A stretch of 64,000 bases of DNA, from assembly GCA_958295665.1 (NCBI GenBank), contig OY282560.1, forward strand, positions 272,354,177-272,418,176, read 5' to 3'. The translations under genes were made by a program, and so were the position numbers. The notes under the pieces are model-generated. The model did no database searches. It was not told where the DNA came from and was given only the letters and a program-made list of their open reading frames with translations. This DNA is from Tipula vernalis. Taxonomy: Eukaryota > Arthropoda > Insecta > Diptera > Tipulidae. This document shows, piece after piece, positions 23,283 through 36,065 of this stretch (its first letter is position 1; each line of letters starts with the position of its first letter).

Positions 23283-24908
23283 ATGCCTTCTAAAACTCAA
23301 CGTTTAAGCAAAAACACGAAATTTAGTTGGTTTAGAAAAAGGCATTTCGGCGAGTAAATTGGCCAAGCAATATTCAGTGCATCGATCTACGATAACTCGC
23401 ATCAAACAAAACAAAGTGAATATTTATTTGTAAGACCGATGTGGGTCCTGGTAACCGCAAAACTTTGAAAGCTCCAGAATTACCAAAAATGGAAGAAGCT
23501 CTATATAAATGGTTTTGCAATCAACGAGCCAATCACAATCCTATTTCATCTTCCGTTTTATGTGAAAAAGCAAAAATAATTCATAATAAAATAAGAGAAA
23601 ATAATTCGGAGTTTTGTGCTAGTAGTGGATGGTTTAAAAATTTTAAAATCGCTACGGAGTTCGGTTTTTAAAAATTGCAGGTGAAAAGTTATCTAACAAC
23701 AGTCAGGCGGTTGACCCGTTTGTTGTCAAATTTCAAGATAAAATTAAAGAACTAGATGTCATCGATGATCAAGTTTATAACGCCGATGAAAGCGGCTTAT
23801 TTTGGAAACTTTTACCGGACACCACATTAGTAAAAATCACTGAAAAATCTGCTCCTGGGCGAAAAGTTAGTAAAGAAAGAATTACTTTCCTAACCTGCAC
23901 CAATAGTTCGCGTACACACAAAATAAAATTGTTTGTCATTGGGAAGGCTCAAAAACCAAGAGCTTTTAGAAATTTTTTCCAATCGCCAATTGTTTGTAGA
24001 GGAAATAAGAACGCTTGGATGAAATAAATTTTGTTCCAATCTTGGTTGGAAAGCACTTTTGTTCCTGAGGTATTATACGTGTCATATTGATTCATTTAAA
24101 ATGTGTAGTTAAATAAACATTAATTTTAGGTTAAAAAATTTTTAATTTCTAAAAATCTTCCTAAAAAAGTTGTACTTTTGTTGGATAATGCAGCCTGTCA
24201 TCCTCGGGATTCCGAAATAATAATTGGCGGATTAAACATATCAATTGTGTGCTTTCCACCGAATTGTACCACTTTACTACAGCCGATGGACCAAATCATA
24301 ATAAACCTAACAAAGGCTAATTATAAAAAGAGTTTACTAGCACATCTTGTAGCGGTGGGTGACTATAGTGAACATAGAAACGGCAATTAAAGCTTTTAAT
24401 TTAAAACAGGCTGTAATTTTTTTGGCTAACGCTTGGGCTGGTTTGAAAGAAACTACTATACATCACTGTTGGAAAGTTTTGATGATGCCTAAATCTCTCG
24501 AGTGGGATAGAGGACGACATACCGCTGAGTGAACTTCGCACTAAAAATCACAATGAAAGATTGGATGTCGAAGTTTTGCAGACATTATTAGGGCAAGTAT
24601 TACCTGCAGTTGAATATTCTCCTCAAGAAGTAAACCAATGGATCGAAGAATTTAATTTACCCATCCCAATTATTTCGGAGGATGAAAGCGATGACAGTGA
24701 TCATCTAACAGAAGAATCTGTGAATAAACCACAAGTAAAAGTGGGAGATGCTATTTTAAGCTTTACAACTTGTCTGGAGTGGGCTCAACAAAATGAAATC
24801 CCACTGGAAGAATTAATGATTCTTCATAAAGTGAGGGAAATCGCAGTTTTGAGACGAAATGTTTGTTTAAAGCAAACCACAATATCAGATTTTTTTCAAA
24901 GCCCTTAA
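23283..24908 (+). pseudogene. pogo/Tigger transposase, lightly damaged
   Basis: The domains run in order. ATG at 23283 starts MPSKTQRLSKNTKF, and after a shift the psq-type helix-turn-helix reads GISASKLAKQYSVHRSTI. A CENP-B-type second DNA-binding domain follows (EALYKWFCNQRAN, SGWFKNFK). The DDE core has YNADESGLFWK (first Asp, about 23780), LLDNAACHP (second, 24179) and LLQPMDQ (third, about 34 residues later). The C-terminal part has FLANAWAGLKETTIHHCW and an acidic DESDDSD stretch, and ends KQTTISDFFQSP, a PCNA-binding motif. Damage is a few one-base shifts (near 23325, 23656 and 24360) and a stop after AWMK. A 60-bp intron interrupts it at 24070. Confidence 0.88.
24070..24129 (+). other. 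60-bp intron in the pogo transposase
   Basis: GAG ends the upstream exon (FVPE). The insert starts GTATTATACG and ends ACATTAATTTTAG, and the coding frame resumes in phase 0 with GTTAAAAAATTT (VKKFLIS). CATTAAT near its 3' end can serve as branch site. Length and signals match short fly introns. Confidence 0.8.
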
Positions 24909-25302
24909 AATTGGTTTACATTTTTTTTTTTTAATTTTGTAACAATTTGAATTTGAAATACATACACTGTTAATTTTGGTATTTTATTTGATTATAATTA
25001 ATTGTTTTTGTTTAAAAATACATACACAAGAATTTTGTATGTACGTATGTAATAAAATGTGTTTTGAAATAACGTTACATACTATTTAAACCTAGCGATT
25101 TTTTTCTTCTGCGTGTGGTTGGTTCTTAATGGAGATTTCTTCTTCCATGATGGGTGTGTAAGCAAACAATTTTTTTTTATTCTTATTTGCGAGCAAATTG
25201 ATACAACAGTGTTTGTTCGCGTGTTTGTTTAATAATTGCGACGTATTCGGTAGTTGCAATTGGTCTGGTGTTTATTGTGTTGCGTAAAGCGAGCTATTAC
25301 TG

Positions 25303-26334
25303 TACTTTGTTTCCATGTGTGCTTTTTCTTTTAATACTAAATTATTTATAAAATACTATAAATAACTAAATAAATAAAATAAATAAAAGCAATGAAATAG
25401 AAATATTTCAGAAATATTTGTTTTGACGTTTCTAGTGAGAGCATGTTACATAAATTTTACAGTAAATTTATAAAAGCAAGCGTTTCCGTCCAAAAATTGG
25501 ACTCCATTGGTTGTCAAATTTTCGAAGTGATAAATTAAATTACTGACAATTTGCCGTCCAGTTTCTCTATTCAACGTTATTTAAAGTTAACCTCTCTATG
25601 CTCAATCTTATTACTGGAATCATTATCAGTTTATCTTCATCTCTCAAATTTTTTGTTATACGATTAATTTATTTCACTTTATAAATTATTTTAAATAGTG
25701 TTTTACAATTATTCCAAAAATAAATTTTTGAAATGTCGCAAACCCCGACATATTGTCTGTTAGCTGATAACATTTGTCAAATTAAAATACACAGAAAGCA
25801 GACGCTGCTAACAGAAACGATGTCGATTGCGACGATGAAATAATGCTGAAATTATTGTAAAATCTATTTTTAATTTTGTCACCAGGGCTATAATGTTTCT
25901 TTCCACTGATTTGTTGTAAATTTTTGGTTGTTTCACAATTTAAATTTGGTTTTGTTTAAATAATTAAACATAATTTCGTTTGACAAAATATAATTGTGCC
26001 GGTGAGATGAAAACAATTTAACAAGTACCCCAAAACTTGTACTAATCGATGTTGTTAACAGTTTTTAAATAAATATTTATTATGCTGTCGAAAAAAAATC
26101 GAGAAAATGTCGTCACTTCGCCCGGTACAACTATATAAACTGTATAGGTCTAACCCGTTAAGGTTTGTTATGTTCAGTAGCGTAAATATAAATTTCAGGC
26201 CCCCTGCAACATTTTTCTTGGGCCCCGAAAAATGCTTCTTGTACCTATGAGCAAGTAAAATTTTAGTTAAAAACTTTTTTTTTCCTATTGTCTAGCCTCG
26301 CATTAAATAAAAGTGTCTGATTTCGAGAGTATGA
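25303..26334. other. AT-rich stretch, no gene supported
   Basis: No recognisable protein. A short G+C-rich patch (GGCCCCCTGCAAC, TTGGGCCCCGAAAA at about 26197-26230) stands out but could not be classified. Confidence 0.4.
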
Positions 26335-26935
26335 AACAGCACGTGATTTACTTTAATGGCCTCAAACGAAATTTCTTACAATCGAGAATTTCGAAATAAT
26401 CTCAAAAATGTCGAAGTTTCAAAGTAGTAGTAGTCTTTCAAAGTTCTTAAATATCGAATTATCCGTAAGTATGTAAAGCCAAAGGATATCCTATTCGCGC
26501 TAATAAAATGTAAATAACATCTACATTCTTGAATAACTTCGAATAACCTAGGAAATTAGAGTAATATCGAAATATCGAAAAATCTAATAAATATCGCGAT
26601 TCAGATTTATATGTATAAAGTTCCCACAACTTAAAGTTATAAGCGCAGAACATTGCCTTACAAAATTCGAATAAATCTGAAAAACTTTAAGAATGTCGAA
26701 TATCCTAGAAATGTCGAAAAACTTAAGAAATCTAGAATAAACCGCGGAATAATGTCGATTACCCCAGTAAAATTAGATTAATCTCTATTATCTCGATTGA
26801 TCTCGAACAATTTCAATAATACCGAAAAATCTAGATACTAATGAATAATTTCGGAAGGCCTGAAAAAATCTAGAAAACCCACGAAAATTTCAAAAATTCA
26901 TGTAAATATCGAATTATTGGTCAAGTATAATTTAA
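26335..26935. repeat. Degenerate TCGAA-rich cryptic repeat tract
   Basis: Short words such as AATATCGAA, ATGTCGAA, AATCTAGAAA and AATCTCGAA recur every 10-25 bases for about 600 bp without a fixed period. The region ends abruptly on both sides. A similar tract lies at 41080-41720. Confidence 0.6.
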
Positions 26936-29900
26936 TGTTACTAATACTATACTACGCAAGTTAAGGCTAAGTTCAAAAAACCAACTTTATGAATAATAAT
27001 GGAACCATCAAATAAAGTGGTAAATTTGGAGTGCAGAACGTATATTACATTTAAATCAACCCAGCAAACACTAAAATCTTTATCGTTTGATGTCAAAAGC
27101 TTTGATTTCAAAATATCTGTCAGAACCTAAAGCATTAACCTTCAGCAATCGAGAAGATATTATTCTGCCTCTCTTAAGAAAATATTTAATGGCAACAGGA
27201 ATGATCTTTTCTTTCTCTAAAAACTAGACCACCGGGTTTTGTTCAAAATTTCCTAGAAATGTCCAGTTTTGCAAATTTGAAAGGGTGAGCTACTTTAAGC
27301 TTAATCTGAGCTACCATCTATCTGATCTTGACTTTGAACTAATATTCGAATACCTGATAATTCTCGTGGGTCCCTTTAATCGCAAGCCCTCCGCAGCTGT
27401 GAGTGCTGCATGTACCTAGTTCCGTCACTGATTATGTTATTTCATTTTGTCGTCGGTGGAATATGCTCTTGTTGTATTTACTAAGGCGACATCGCCGGCA
27501 GATAAATGCATTTTGTGGTCGTCATTCTAGTTATCGCTTTTGTTCTGTTTATACCTTAAAGGATCAAATTTTTGACAAATTAGCCACTAAATCAGTAAAA
27601 AACTGGAGAACATAGTATTACAATTTACAATTTTAATTTACCATTTACAACATTCTTTCAGATTTTCTAATTTTAAGTAGACGAAATTGATAAAATTTTA
27701 TTACTCTTTTCAAATTGTGAAAGTCGTTAGCATAATTTTATGGAAAATTTGCAGCAGAAGTGTCAATTAAAAAGAAAATTTCCAATTCACAACATATTTT
27801 GGTGCATAAGAGTAACAGTTTATGTCAAAACTTACATGATTCTAAATTGTTTAAAGCTATTTTACAAAATTCTGCATGTTATTTTAAGCTCTAGTCAATC
27901 TTCTAATTTTTATTTAACAAATTTAGTTTGTTAGGGACTTTTCATTCGAACTCATTTCCAAAACTAATCGAATTTATAATATTCTCCAATTTAAATTTTA
28001 GCGAACTTGTATAAACTAAATCAATACCGTTTTCTATGGCCAAGAGACATAATGCCGTACTGACATAATGTGGGAGTTATCTTTTTTAAGATTTTAGTAG
28101 TTCACTGTACTATAGTAAAAACCCCAAAATCACCGTACAGTAACCCAAAATAATAAACATTTTTTTTTCGAAATCAATACGTTACCATAAGTATTTAACA
28201 TTATTGCAAAAAAATTAATGTTTAATGGGGTGGCGCATCATTAGTGTCGAGTGCGTGTTTTTCGAAGTTTATATAAGGCACCTTTTTAATTAAAAGCATC
28301 AGAAAGTAAGTATATTTGACATACATAAGCCGAGTAATCTATAAAATATCCTGCCTGTAATTTATTTATGATAAAATACTTAAACATTTTTACATTTTAA
28401 GTAAATAATTTGTGACGATTTTTAATTGGCTGATTCAGTTGACTAGAAAATAATAAGGAGCACAATTTTAAAGTTTGAATAAGCTGCTATTATATAATTT
28501 TATCTGTCTTATTTGTGTTTTTATTTACTTAAGCTTATTAATTAAATACTGTTAGTACTAAAGAAAAGCAGTATTTTGTTGCCAATAGGGTTTATAGTCA
28601 AGAATAAGACGGGTGTAAATTACCAAGTTACCGGAATTGTTTAAAATTGCAAATACGGTTAATTTGTGCCAGATATTTTGTAACGCTGATGGGAATTACA
28701 AATTTGTGTACTAAACAAACTGAGGAATGTAAACAAATGTTGGTTTGAAAGGGAACTGTTTCAAAACATTAAATTTGACCACATTTCATTATTGGACATT
28801 ATAAAACTAAATTTATTATTTTTTCCCCGGGAAGTTGGAGGAAAATTTTTTATAACAACTAGAAGAAATATTTTCCGCAAATATGTATATGGCACGGTAC
28901 CGTATTAAATCTATGGCATTTAAATTTATAGATATTTCTCCAGGTTAGAGTGTATAATTCTAGGGCCGACCTATAGTTCATATCAGTTCTAAGGGCTGAC
29001 AACAAGAGGTATGCCAGGTAGGGCCCCAAAACAGACTGCAAAGATATAAACATGAATAAGTTTAAAAGAAGTTTATTGGAAAAAAATTAATTTTAATATG
29101 TACAGACACACATTTTGATGAATTTTAATGAGTTTGATTTTAAAAGTTGTTTAAGAAAATTAAACCTAATTTTCTAACTTTAATGACTTATTTTTTGAAT
29201 ACTTCTTTGCATTGCAAGGAATTTTTTTTAGGTTGTTTTCATAATTTTAAAGGGATTGTTTTAATAGTGGCACCTTTGAAATGTTGGTAATACTGAATAA
29301 CAACAAATTTAAATTTTTCAACTATCTAAAATTTTATAACTATTACCGATATTATATATTATTTAATTTTGCTAAATTTGTATAAAGGCTTTGTTTGACT
29401 TTATAGCAAATAACTGCTGGGGACAACGAACTGTTTTGAAGAACATAATTTAATTGAATTGTTTTTGTCATGCAAGGCAAAATTGATTAAATAAAGTCAA
29501 CCAAGTAAGTTGATATTGTCTGTAATGTAATATTTAATCGACCAGAATGGCTATACAGTAAGTTTAAATTCTATCCCGTAAAATTTAACCCATATAAGTC
29601 TATTCAAAAAATGAAATAATTATAAAACCTTTTTTCTTACGTCTCTGCGCTCATATCTTATCGTACAACTATTTCCACTACACTACTATACCGAGTGTAT
29701 CTACCCGATGATGATGACAGTATTTTCTACTATAGTTATAAAATAAACTATACAAATATGCATAAAAAGTTAAAATGTGGAAAATAAAATTTAGTTGTTT
29801 GTAAAGTTTTTCAGTACAAAAAAAAAAAAAAAAATGAGAATCTTTGAAAAGGAAAAAAAAAGGAAAAATTTTCTCAAAAGTTAAATATTTTATTTCAGTT

Positions 29901-32837
29901 TTGTTTTTCTTCTAAATAAAAAAAAAATATAAAAATCCTTTTCAGCTTGCCTTTACATAAACATTTTTTTTTTAGTTTTAAAGTTGCATATATACAACAT
30001 TCTTCGATGAGGACAAAAACAAAAAAAAATGTAACATAGCTATAATGTTGTATATACCTACATGATGAAAGTTGGTTGTCTTATCCTAGTTGAGATTATT
30101 ACTATGTATATTTTTTTGTTGTTTGTTTGTTTGTAGTTTTTAATTAAGAACATGAGCATTAATTTATATACTTACATACAGAACAACACATATTTATATA
30201 CATGGAGCTTATATTCATCTTTATAGGAAGTACTGAATAAAATAAGAAATTATCTCATTTACCGTCTTCTTCTTATTATTATTAATATTATTCTTAAGCA
30301 AAAACATCATATTCCGTTTTCTCTATTATTCCTTGGTGTTGCTTCCTACGGTATTCCTTCGGTATAATAATACATACATACATAATAATAATTACAATTT
30401 TTATAACACTTTAAATTTTATTTGACTTCTTGTTTTCTTAAAACTTTTATGTTTTATATAAATTGAGATTTGTTATACGTATGATTTTTATTGTTATTAC
30501 AATTGGGATCAAAACTATATAATGGGATGTAATATTCTACAAAACTTAGATAATTATCCTAATTAGAATATAAAATAAAAGAGTTCGTGTGATAATGATA
30601 TTTATTTGGAATATGACATTTTTGTTTCCACCTGACTTGGAGTTGGAATAAAACTCCCCAAAGACATACAATTTGAATGAATTCCGCCCGTCCGTTTTAT
30701 ATGCATTGCACATTGTCAAGAAAACCTCATTAAATTGTCCAGTCATGGCATATCAATTTTCTATAAAATCAAATGACATTGTGTATATGTCTATAACGTA
30801 GAGCAACAAATATAATAAAACGATTTTAAAATTACAATAATGATTGCATGATTTTTATTAGAAAATAATAACAAATCTAATGTATAATTATTGTTGAACT
30901 ATATGCACAAGTTAAAGATTATATGTGATATTGTTCATGGTTTTACATATAGACACCATTTTGAATTATTATTTTTTTTACTATTACATTAAAAATTAAA
31001 ATCCGATAAAATAAAAAGTAGCATGCAAGATAAGGCAGAGTTGAAATTTTGATTTTATAACTAAAATCGCATATTATAAATGCACATTAAGTCCGTTCCT
31101 TAAAATTTAATATTGATATTAATTCTTATACGATATTTTTGTTTTTTAAATTATTATTTTATTTAATTTTCGTGTCATGGACATTATTATATTTATATGA
31201 TATTCTACTCATGTCATTATATTATGATTACCTGTAATAGATATATTAAAAATTCTTAAAGTGTATTCATCCATCTAGTTTGCAGTATATTGTTAAATAA
31301 ATACATATTACAAAAGCCAAATAAATAAGTAAAATTATTTATTCATATTATGCAAATTGATTAAATTTTGTTTCCTTATGAGTTATGAGTATGACCAACA
31401 CCTTAAATTTGTATACTACAACACAATAAATAAACACACATGTATAGATATGTGTAATATACTAATTATTTAATTTATTAAATTTTACGTTAATTGAGTT
31501 TTCTGTAAACATTTATGTACATAATAATGTAATTTGTTTTTCTTTTGAATATTACCAGTCTACATATATCATAACAATGAATAATATTTGTCATAGTTAA
31601 ATGCTTATCATGTTGACACATCTAAGAAAATAAGAATTATAAGCATTATTGTTTTTATTACGTAAGTAGCATTGTTATTAAAAAAGTTGAATATATTATG
31701 TAGAATGGATTATTGATTTATTTATTTATATAAAACCGCACTTGTTCAAGCTATGGTAACGCTAGATTATAATTTAAATTACTTATGGAAGTACCTAATT
31801 TAGATAATTGCAAAAATATAACTTCATACTAGATTTGATCTAAATTCGCAATTTCGAATAAATACCAAGCGATATTTAAAAGTTCATTAATCAATACCCT
31901 TTCTTGAGCACAGCACGACAACAAAAATATAATAATCATTATCAATGTTTGGTAGCATTTTTTTTTTTTTTTTTTTTTTGTGAAATTATGGATTTTGTGT
32001 TATCTAATCTAAAACTTTAAAACGAAATAAATTTCGTAGTCTGCTGTGGTAGTTGTAAATCTCATAAGAATTTCATCTAATCTGGGATATATTTTGATGG
32101 CGACATTTTTTTATGATATATATATGCGTCGTCTACTTAAGCGAAATCCTTAAATTTTTAAAAACTAAAAACTAATTCTTGTTAACTTGACAACAGAATT
32201 TTTTGTCAGAATTAACAAGAGATCAATTTTATTTAATTGTAATATTGATAAACAACGCCGTTAATCAGTAGATCCATTTAAGTGACTGCAACGCACCAAA
32301 CCAAGGAACCATCCTATTCAAAACAATTATGAAATTTGATTAACTCTCAAATATTTGCAGAACAATTATGTAATTGTCTGTGAAGAATTTTGTAAATTTG
32401 ATCGTTTCAGTATCTTTTTATTAGGGCTGTGAATTTTTAGGTTCTAAAAAATCAATTTTAGGCACATTAAATAAGCTCTGTAAAGTTAAAAAAACGTTTC
32501 AAAAATTAAAATTATTTGAGTAAAAAAGCTGATTTTAATTAATTTATTAACATAAATTTGTTTTTTAGTTCATAACATTAAAATTCTTAAATAAAAAGGT
32601 ATTGACTATTGGAAACTCCAAACCCGGTGAAAGCTCCAAAACCGGTTCAGATTGTCTAAAAATTTGGACTCTCGAGGGCGCATTTAAAAATATTTTTTGA
32701 CACAAGCAATCATCTGTCTACATCGTGTACCAAACAAGTAACGTGTAAAATTTTCAGGTAGACAATTTTAATTACAGCAGCCACCTACACCATATAAGGC
32801 ACAGCATATGAGATGGTCTCGATTAATTATCGAAAAG
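26936..32837. other. AT-rich stretch with homopolymers and two GC-richer patches
   Basis: No supported gene. Patches at about 27365-27560 and 28900-29045 have higher G+C and longer open frames on one strand, but no family was recognised; they may be old transposon pieces. A TATATAAG word at 28270 with TCAGAA about 30 bp on resembles a TATA/initiator pair. Homopolymer runs include T(n) at 31958-31979. Confidence 0.45.
31958..31979. repeat. poly(T) tract
   Basis: An uninterrupted run of about 22 T residues, possibly the A-tail of a minus-strand retroposon, though no coding remains or target duplication were found. Confidence 0.8.
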
Positions 32838-35448
32838 TCGTCTTCCCTCGTAAATAACGCCTGAGCGTTTTATTCGAAAGTGGCAAAAAATTTCATATTT
32901 TAAAAATTTCATTTAAAGCGCCCATTTGAATGAAACGCCTAGGAAGTTGTAACTGAAAGTTTCAAATTTAAAATTAAAACAGTTTAACACAAACCAATAC
33001 ACCTATTGTAAACAAAATTTTTTGTATATGCATCGTAATCTTGGTAGAGTGAATAAAAACAGCTTTGAGTATATTTTGATCATAATTGTCAGAATTGGTT
33101 ATATTCGATAAACTTAAAACTGCCGTGAACGCCGGAAAATAGATACAATCAAAGTAAACAGAAGGCCATTCCTAAATTGACTTGAATGAAATTCGAGTCT
33201 AAAGTCTGTATTCCACTATGAATAATTGACTGAACTGACTTTAAATCAAAAGAGGACAAAAAAAACTAATCCATTAGAGTGACAAAGAAACAGCATTATT
33301 ATTAAAAACATAACCAACAATTACTGAACAAATTAAGTATTAGCATTAATTCGATTATTTTCACATCTCAAAATTATCTACAAAATTAATTATTAATAAT
33401 GCTCATATCAGAATTATTATTTTTGGAATATTTTCCATCATAAAACCAAAATTAAAAAAATCTCTACCATAAAAAAGTCGCCATGCTATTAAAATTATTA
33501 GAGTGTGTGCGAGAAATATTTTTCATCGTACACAATATTTATGCAGATGTGTTAGTTGAAATGATCTCGATTTGATAATTTTTGATCATAATTATGGCGA
33601 TTCACTCACACAAACACACATTTGATGTAAGTTAAATCTTGACTGTCTTCGTTTTGTGTTTCTTTCACACAACCACCGATTTTATATTTTTATCTCCCTT
33701 TATTTTGACTGACTTTTATTCGCAATGGAATTTAGGCTTTATGCATTCGAATTCAAAAAAAAAAATGTTATTTTAAATTACGAAGAATGTTTGGTTCAGG
33801 TTCGCACCCCATTAAAAAAAATTGAACAATTTTTACCTTATTTTGATAGGAAATAATTGGGCCAGGACTGGAACCACTTTCTGTCGTTTGGTAATCTAAA
33901 GGTAATTTTTTTCATAACCAAACATTTGGAGAGAAGATCGTTAAAACGTTCTTAGGGGTTCACCGCATAAACATTCATATACGCAAATTCTAATTGGATT
34001 GTCCATATTCATTTCTACATATATAGTATTCCTAAATGTGGTATATCCAGTTAAATATTTTTTATTTGGTTACTTTATTGAAAGCAATTAATACATTAAT
34101 AATTTGTAGAGTTACCAACTGAGCCATTTTTGGCGTGAGACTTAACCTCCGGTCTCTGGCTCTGGGCCAAGCTACGCAAACGATTTTGTGGCTGAGTAAA
34201 ACCCGTAACTTTCGGAATTATAATTGATAAAAAGCACGTTCTCCAAATTTCATCAAAAGCGCTCCTAATGATCCTACCACATCCCTAATGTATAAGGAAT
34301 AAGCGGAATCCGGTTCCGACATTACGGTTAACTCTCTCGCTAAATAATTTTAGGCAATAAAAGCGTGCGCAAAACTTTCCAGTAAAAGTTTCCTGTCAAA
34401 ATATAGTAAAAATCTTCCGACAAATTTTAAATCGATATTTTTTATTTTATTTTTTTCAAAACTGTAGGTAACAAAAGGACAAAGCCTGGTGACCACTCCT
34501 GACGTAATCATGAACAAGCGATTGTATTCGTCATTTTTATCAAAATCCTTAGATGGGGTATTTAAAAGTCAGAGCTCAATTCCTGCAGGATCTTTGCGAA
34601 ATTAAAATTGACAAATGCATCTACTCAATAGCGGTCGGATATCGTAATTGAGAAGTGATTATCTCAATAACTAGTTTGTATATTTAAATGTATTTAATTA
34701 ATAAACATTAAATCTATTTTGTTAAAAATATTATTTATTTTTATTTGCCAATGAAAAATTCCCTCATAATCGGATCCCAGCAAAACTTTCTGTTGAAAAT
34801 TCAAAGTTTATAGCTAATTTCATTTTTGTTTCATTTCAGCTTTGAGTTCCTTTAAAAAAAATGATTAGTTTTTAAAGGTGATTAAGTGAGCCTCAGGCAT
34901 GAAAGTACTGTTGCTAATTGTATACAGAGAAGTCATGGTTATATTGGAATATATACATTTTACTGACAATCTGTTCAGATGAGAGATTTACCAGCCTCAA
35001 CGTTCTTTGGTCAGGAATTACTTATGATAGAGTAAGATTTGGAAACAGGGTTTTGATTTAACACCTTTTTTGTTAACTCCGTAAACAATCCTACCAGACA
35101 GGAGGAGTTAAACTTCAACAAAATATGACTACCGAAATGGTTTCAAACGTTGCTAATTTTTAATTTTTTTTAGTTGTTAATTTTTGAATCAATCATCAAA
35201 TGATGTAGAAACCGATTTTATTATTTGAAAGTAAAAAAAAAAAATTGCAGCCTTCACTGTTTTCAAAAAATCAATGGCTATTTCCAAAATGTCCAAAAAA
35301 TTGATCTTTTTCCATAATTATAAATTTTGTGAAGTATAGAAATGAATGTTTAGCAAATGTAACGCTTAAGGCGCTGTATTTGATTAAAACGCCCAGTAAG
35401 CGTACTATTCGTTTAAAACGCCTAGGCGTTATTTACGGTGGAAGACAG
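32838..35448. mobile_element. Paired terminal repeats of a disrupted DNA element
   Basis: The left end reads TCTTCCCTCGTAAATAACG, then CCTGAGCGTTTTA. The right end, on the opposite strand, reads TCTTCCACCGTAAATAACG, then CCTAGGCGTTTTA. AACGCC/GGCGTT words recur inside both ends (32918, 32935, 35372, 35390). A MITE copy (33202-33739) lies inside. No transposase could be read between the ends, so it is either a non-autonomous element enlarged by later insertions or two separate solo ends that happen to face each other. Confidence 0.55.
33202..33739 (-). mobile_element. MITE family copy A (AAGCCTGAATTCCA ends)
   Basis: The ends read AAGTCTGTATTCCACTATG and, inverted, AAGCCTAAATTCCATTGCG. The sequence matches the copy at 62310-62985 in reverse orientation through long segments such as CACAACCACCGATTTTATA and GACTGAACTGACTT. 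It is about 138 bp shorter than that copy. No coding capacity. No flanking duplication is clear. Confidence 0.85.
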
Positions 35449-35481
35449 TAGCTACTATGGAACTATTGGCTTTATCTAATA

Positions 35482-36013
35482 CATTCTGTCAAAAAAGTAC
35501 CGGGAAGTGTGTCGCTAAGTTGGCACAACTGTCCTCTATCTCAAGTGTGTCTTGCGATTTATACAATGAATAAAAATATCGAACAATTTGTCTCAAATTT
35601 TGTATTGCAAATGGAATTTCGTGTGCCGAATAGCTGAACATGTTACAGAAGGCTTACAGTGAATCGACATTATCAAAAACACGTCCATGTGAGTGGTACG
35701 GTGCATTGAAAGCGGTCAAGATGTCGTGGAAGATTCGCCTCGCTCTGGTCGGTCATCAACGCCGTGTTGTGCACTCGGAATTCTTGCCAGAAGGTTGAAC
35801 GGTAGGTAAATAAAGAATAGTACCACTTCGAGGCACCCGTTTTCAGTCGACAGAAGACATAATAGAGAATTCGCCCATGAACTGATGTCGATTCCGGAAA
35901 AAGTGTGTATTATTTCGGAAGGGGCCGACTTTGAAGGCGATACAATAAATTTGAATGAATAACAAATATAATGTGTTTTATTGACCAATTCTCGGTACTT
36001 TTTTGACAAAATG
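35482..36013 (+). mobile_element. mariner deletion derivative
   Basis: The element has near-perfect inverted ends (CATTCTGTCAAAAAAGTACC at left, CATTTTGTCAAAAAAGTACC at right on the opposite strand) and TA on both sides (35480-35481, 36014-36015). At 532 bp it is well under half of a full mariner (about 1.3 kb). Both transposase ends remain, with the centre deleted. Confidence 0.92.
35566..35962 (+). pseudogene. mariner transposase, internally deleted
   Basis: The start MNKNIEQFVSNFVLQMEF is followed, across shifts, by the helix-turn-helix stretch ESTLSKTRPCEWYGALK and then QDVVEDSPRSGRSST. The catalytic DDD core is absent. The sequence then jumps to the C-terminus, REFAHELMSIPEKV and ADFEGDTINLNE, ending TAA. 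About 130 residues remain of roughly 345. A 97-residue minus-strand open frame here is only its shadow. Confidence 0.9.
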
Positions 36014-36065
36014 TATTCAATAAAAACTTCCTGTGGCTTTCATCCTTATCCCTATATTTAAAACA

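Larger units (their letters stand above)
22799..25302 (+). mobile_element. pogo/Tigger-type DNA transposon
   Basis: The right end, on the opposite strand, reads CAGTAATAGCTCGCTTTACG and is followed outside by TA. The left end (22797 onward) is a decayed version with AGCTCGATTTGCGCAACAT. CAGTA ends with TA target duplication and a pogo-class transposase fit the Tigger/pogo group. Subterminal GTTGCAA/TTGCAAT words recur at both ends. At about 2.5 kb it has the length expected of an autonomous element, and its transposase has only a handful of disruptions. It is the best-preserved element in the window. Confidence 0.88.

Noticed and set aside
34100..34170. tRNA-like words: TGGCTCAGTTGG (A box) and GGTTAAGTCTC on the minus strand
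   Set aside because: The two boxes are in the wrong order and no cloverleaf can be drawn; perhaps a decayed tRNA-derived SINE, but unsupported.
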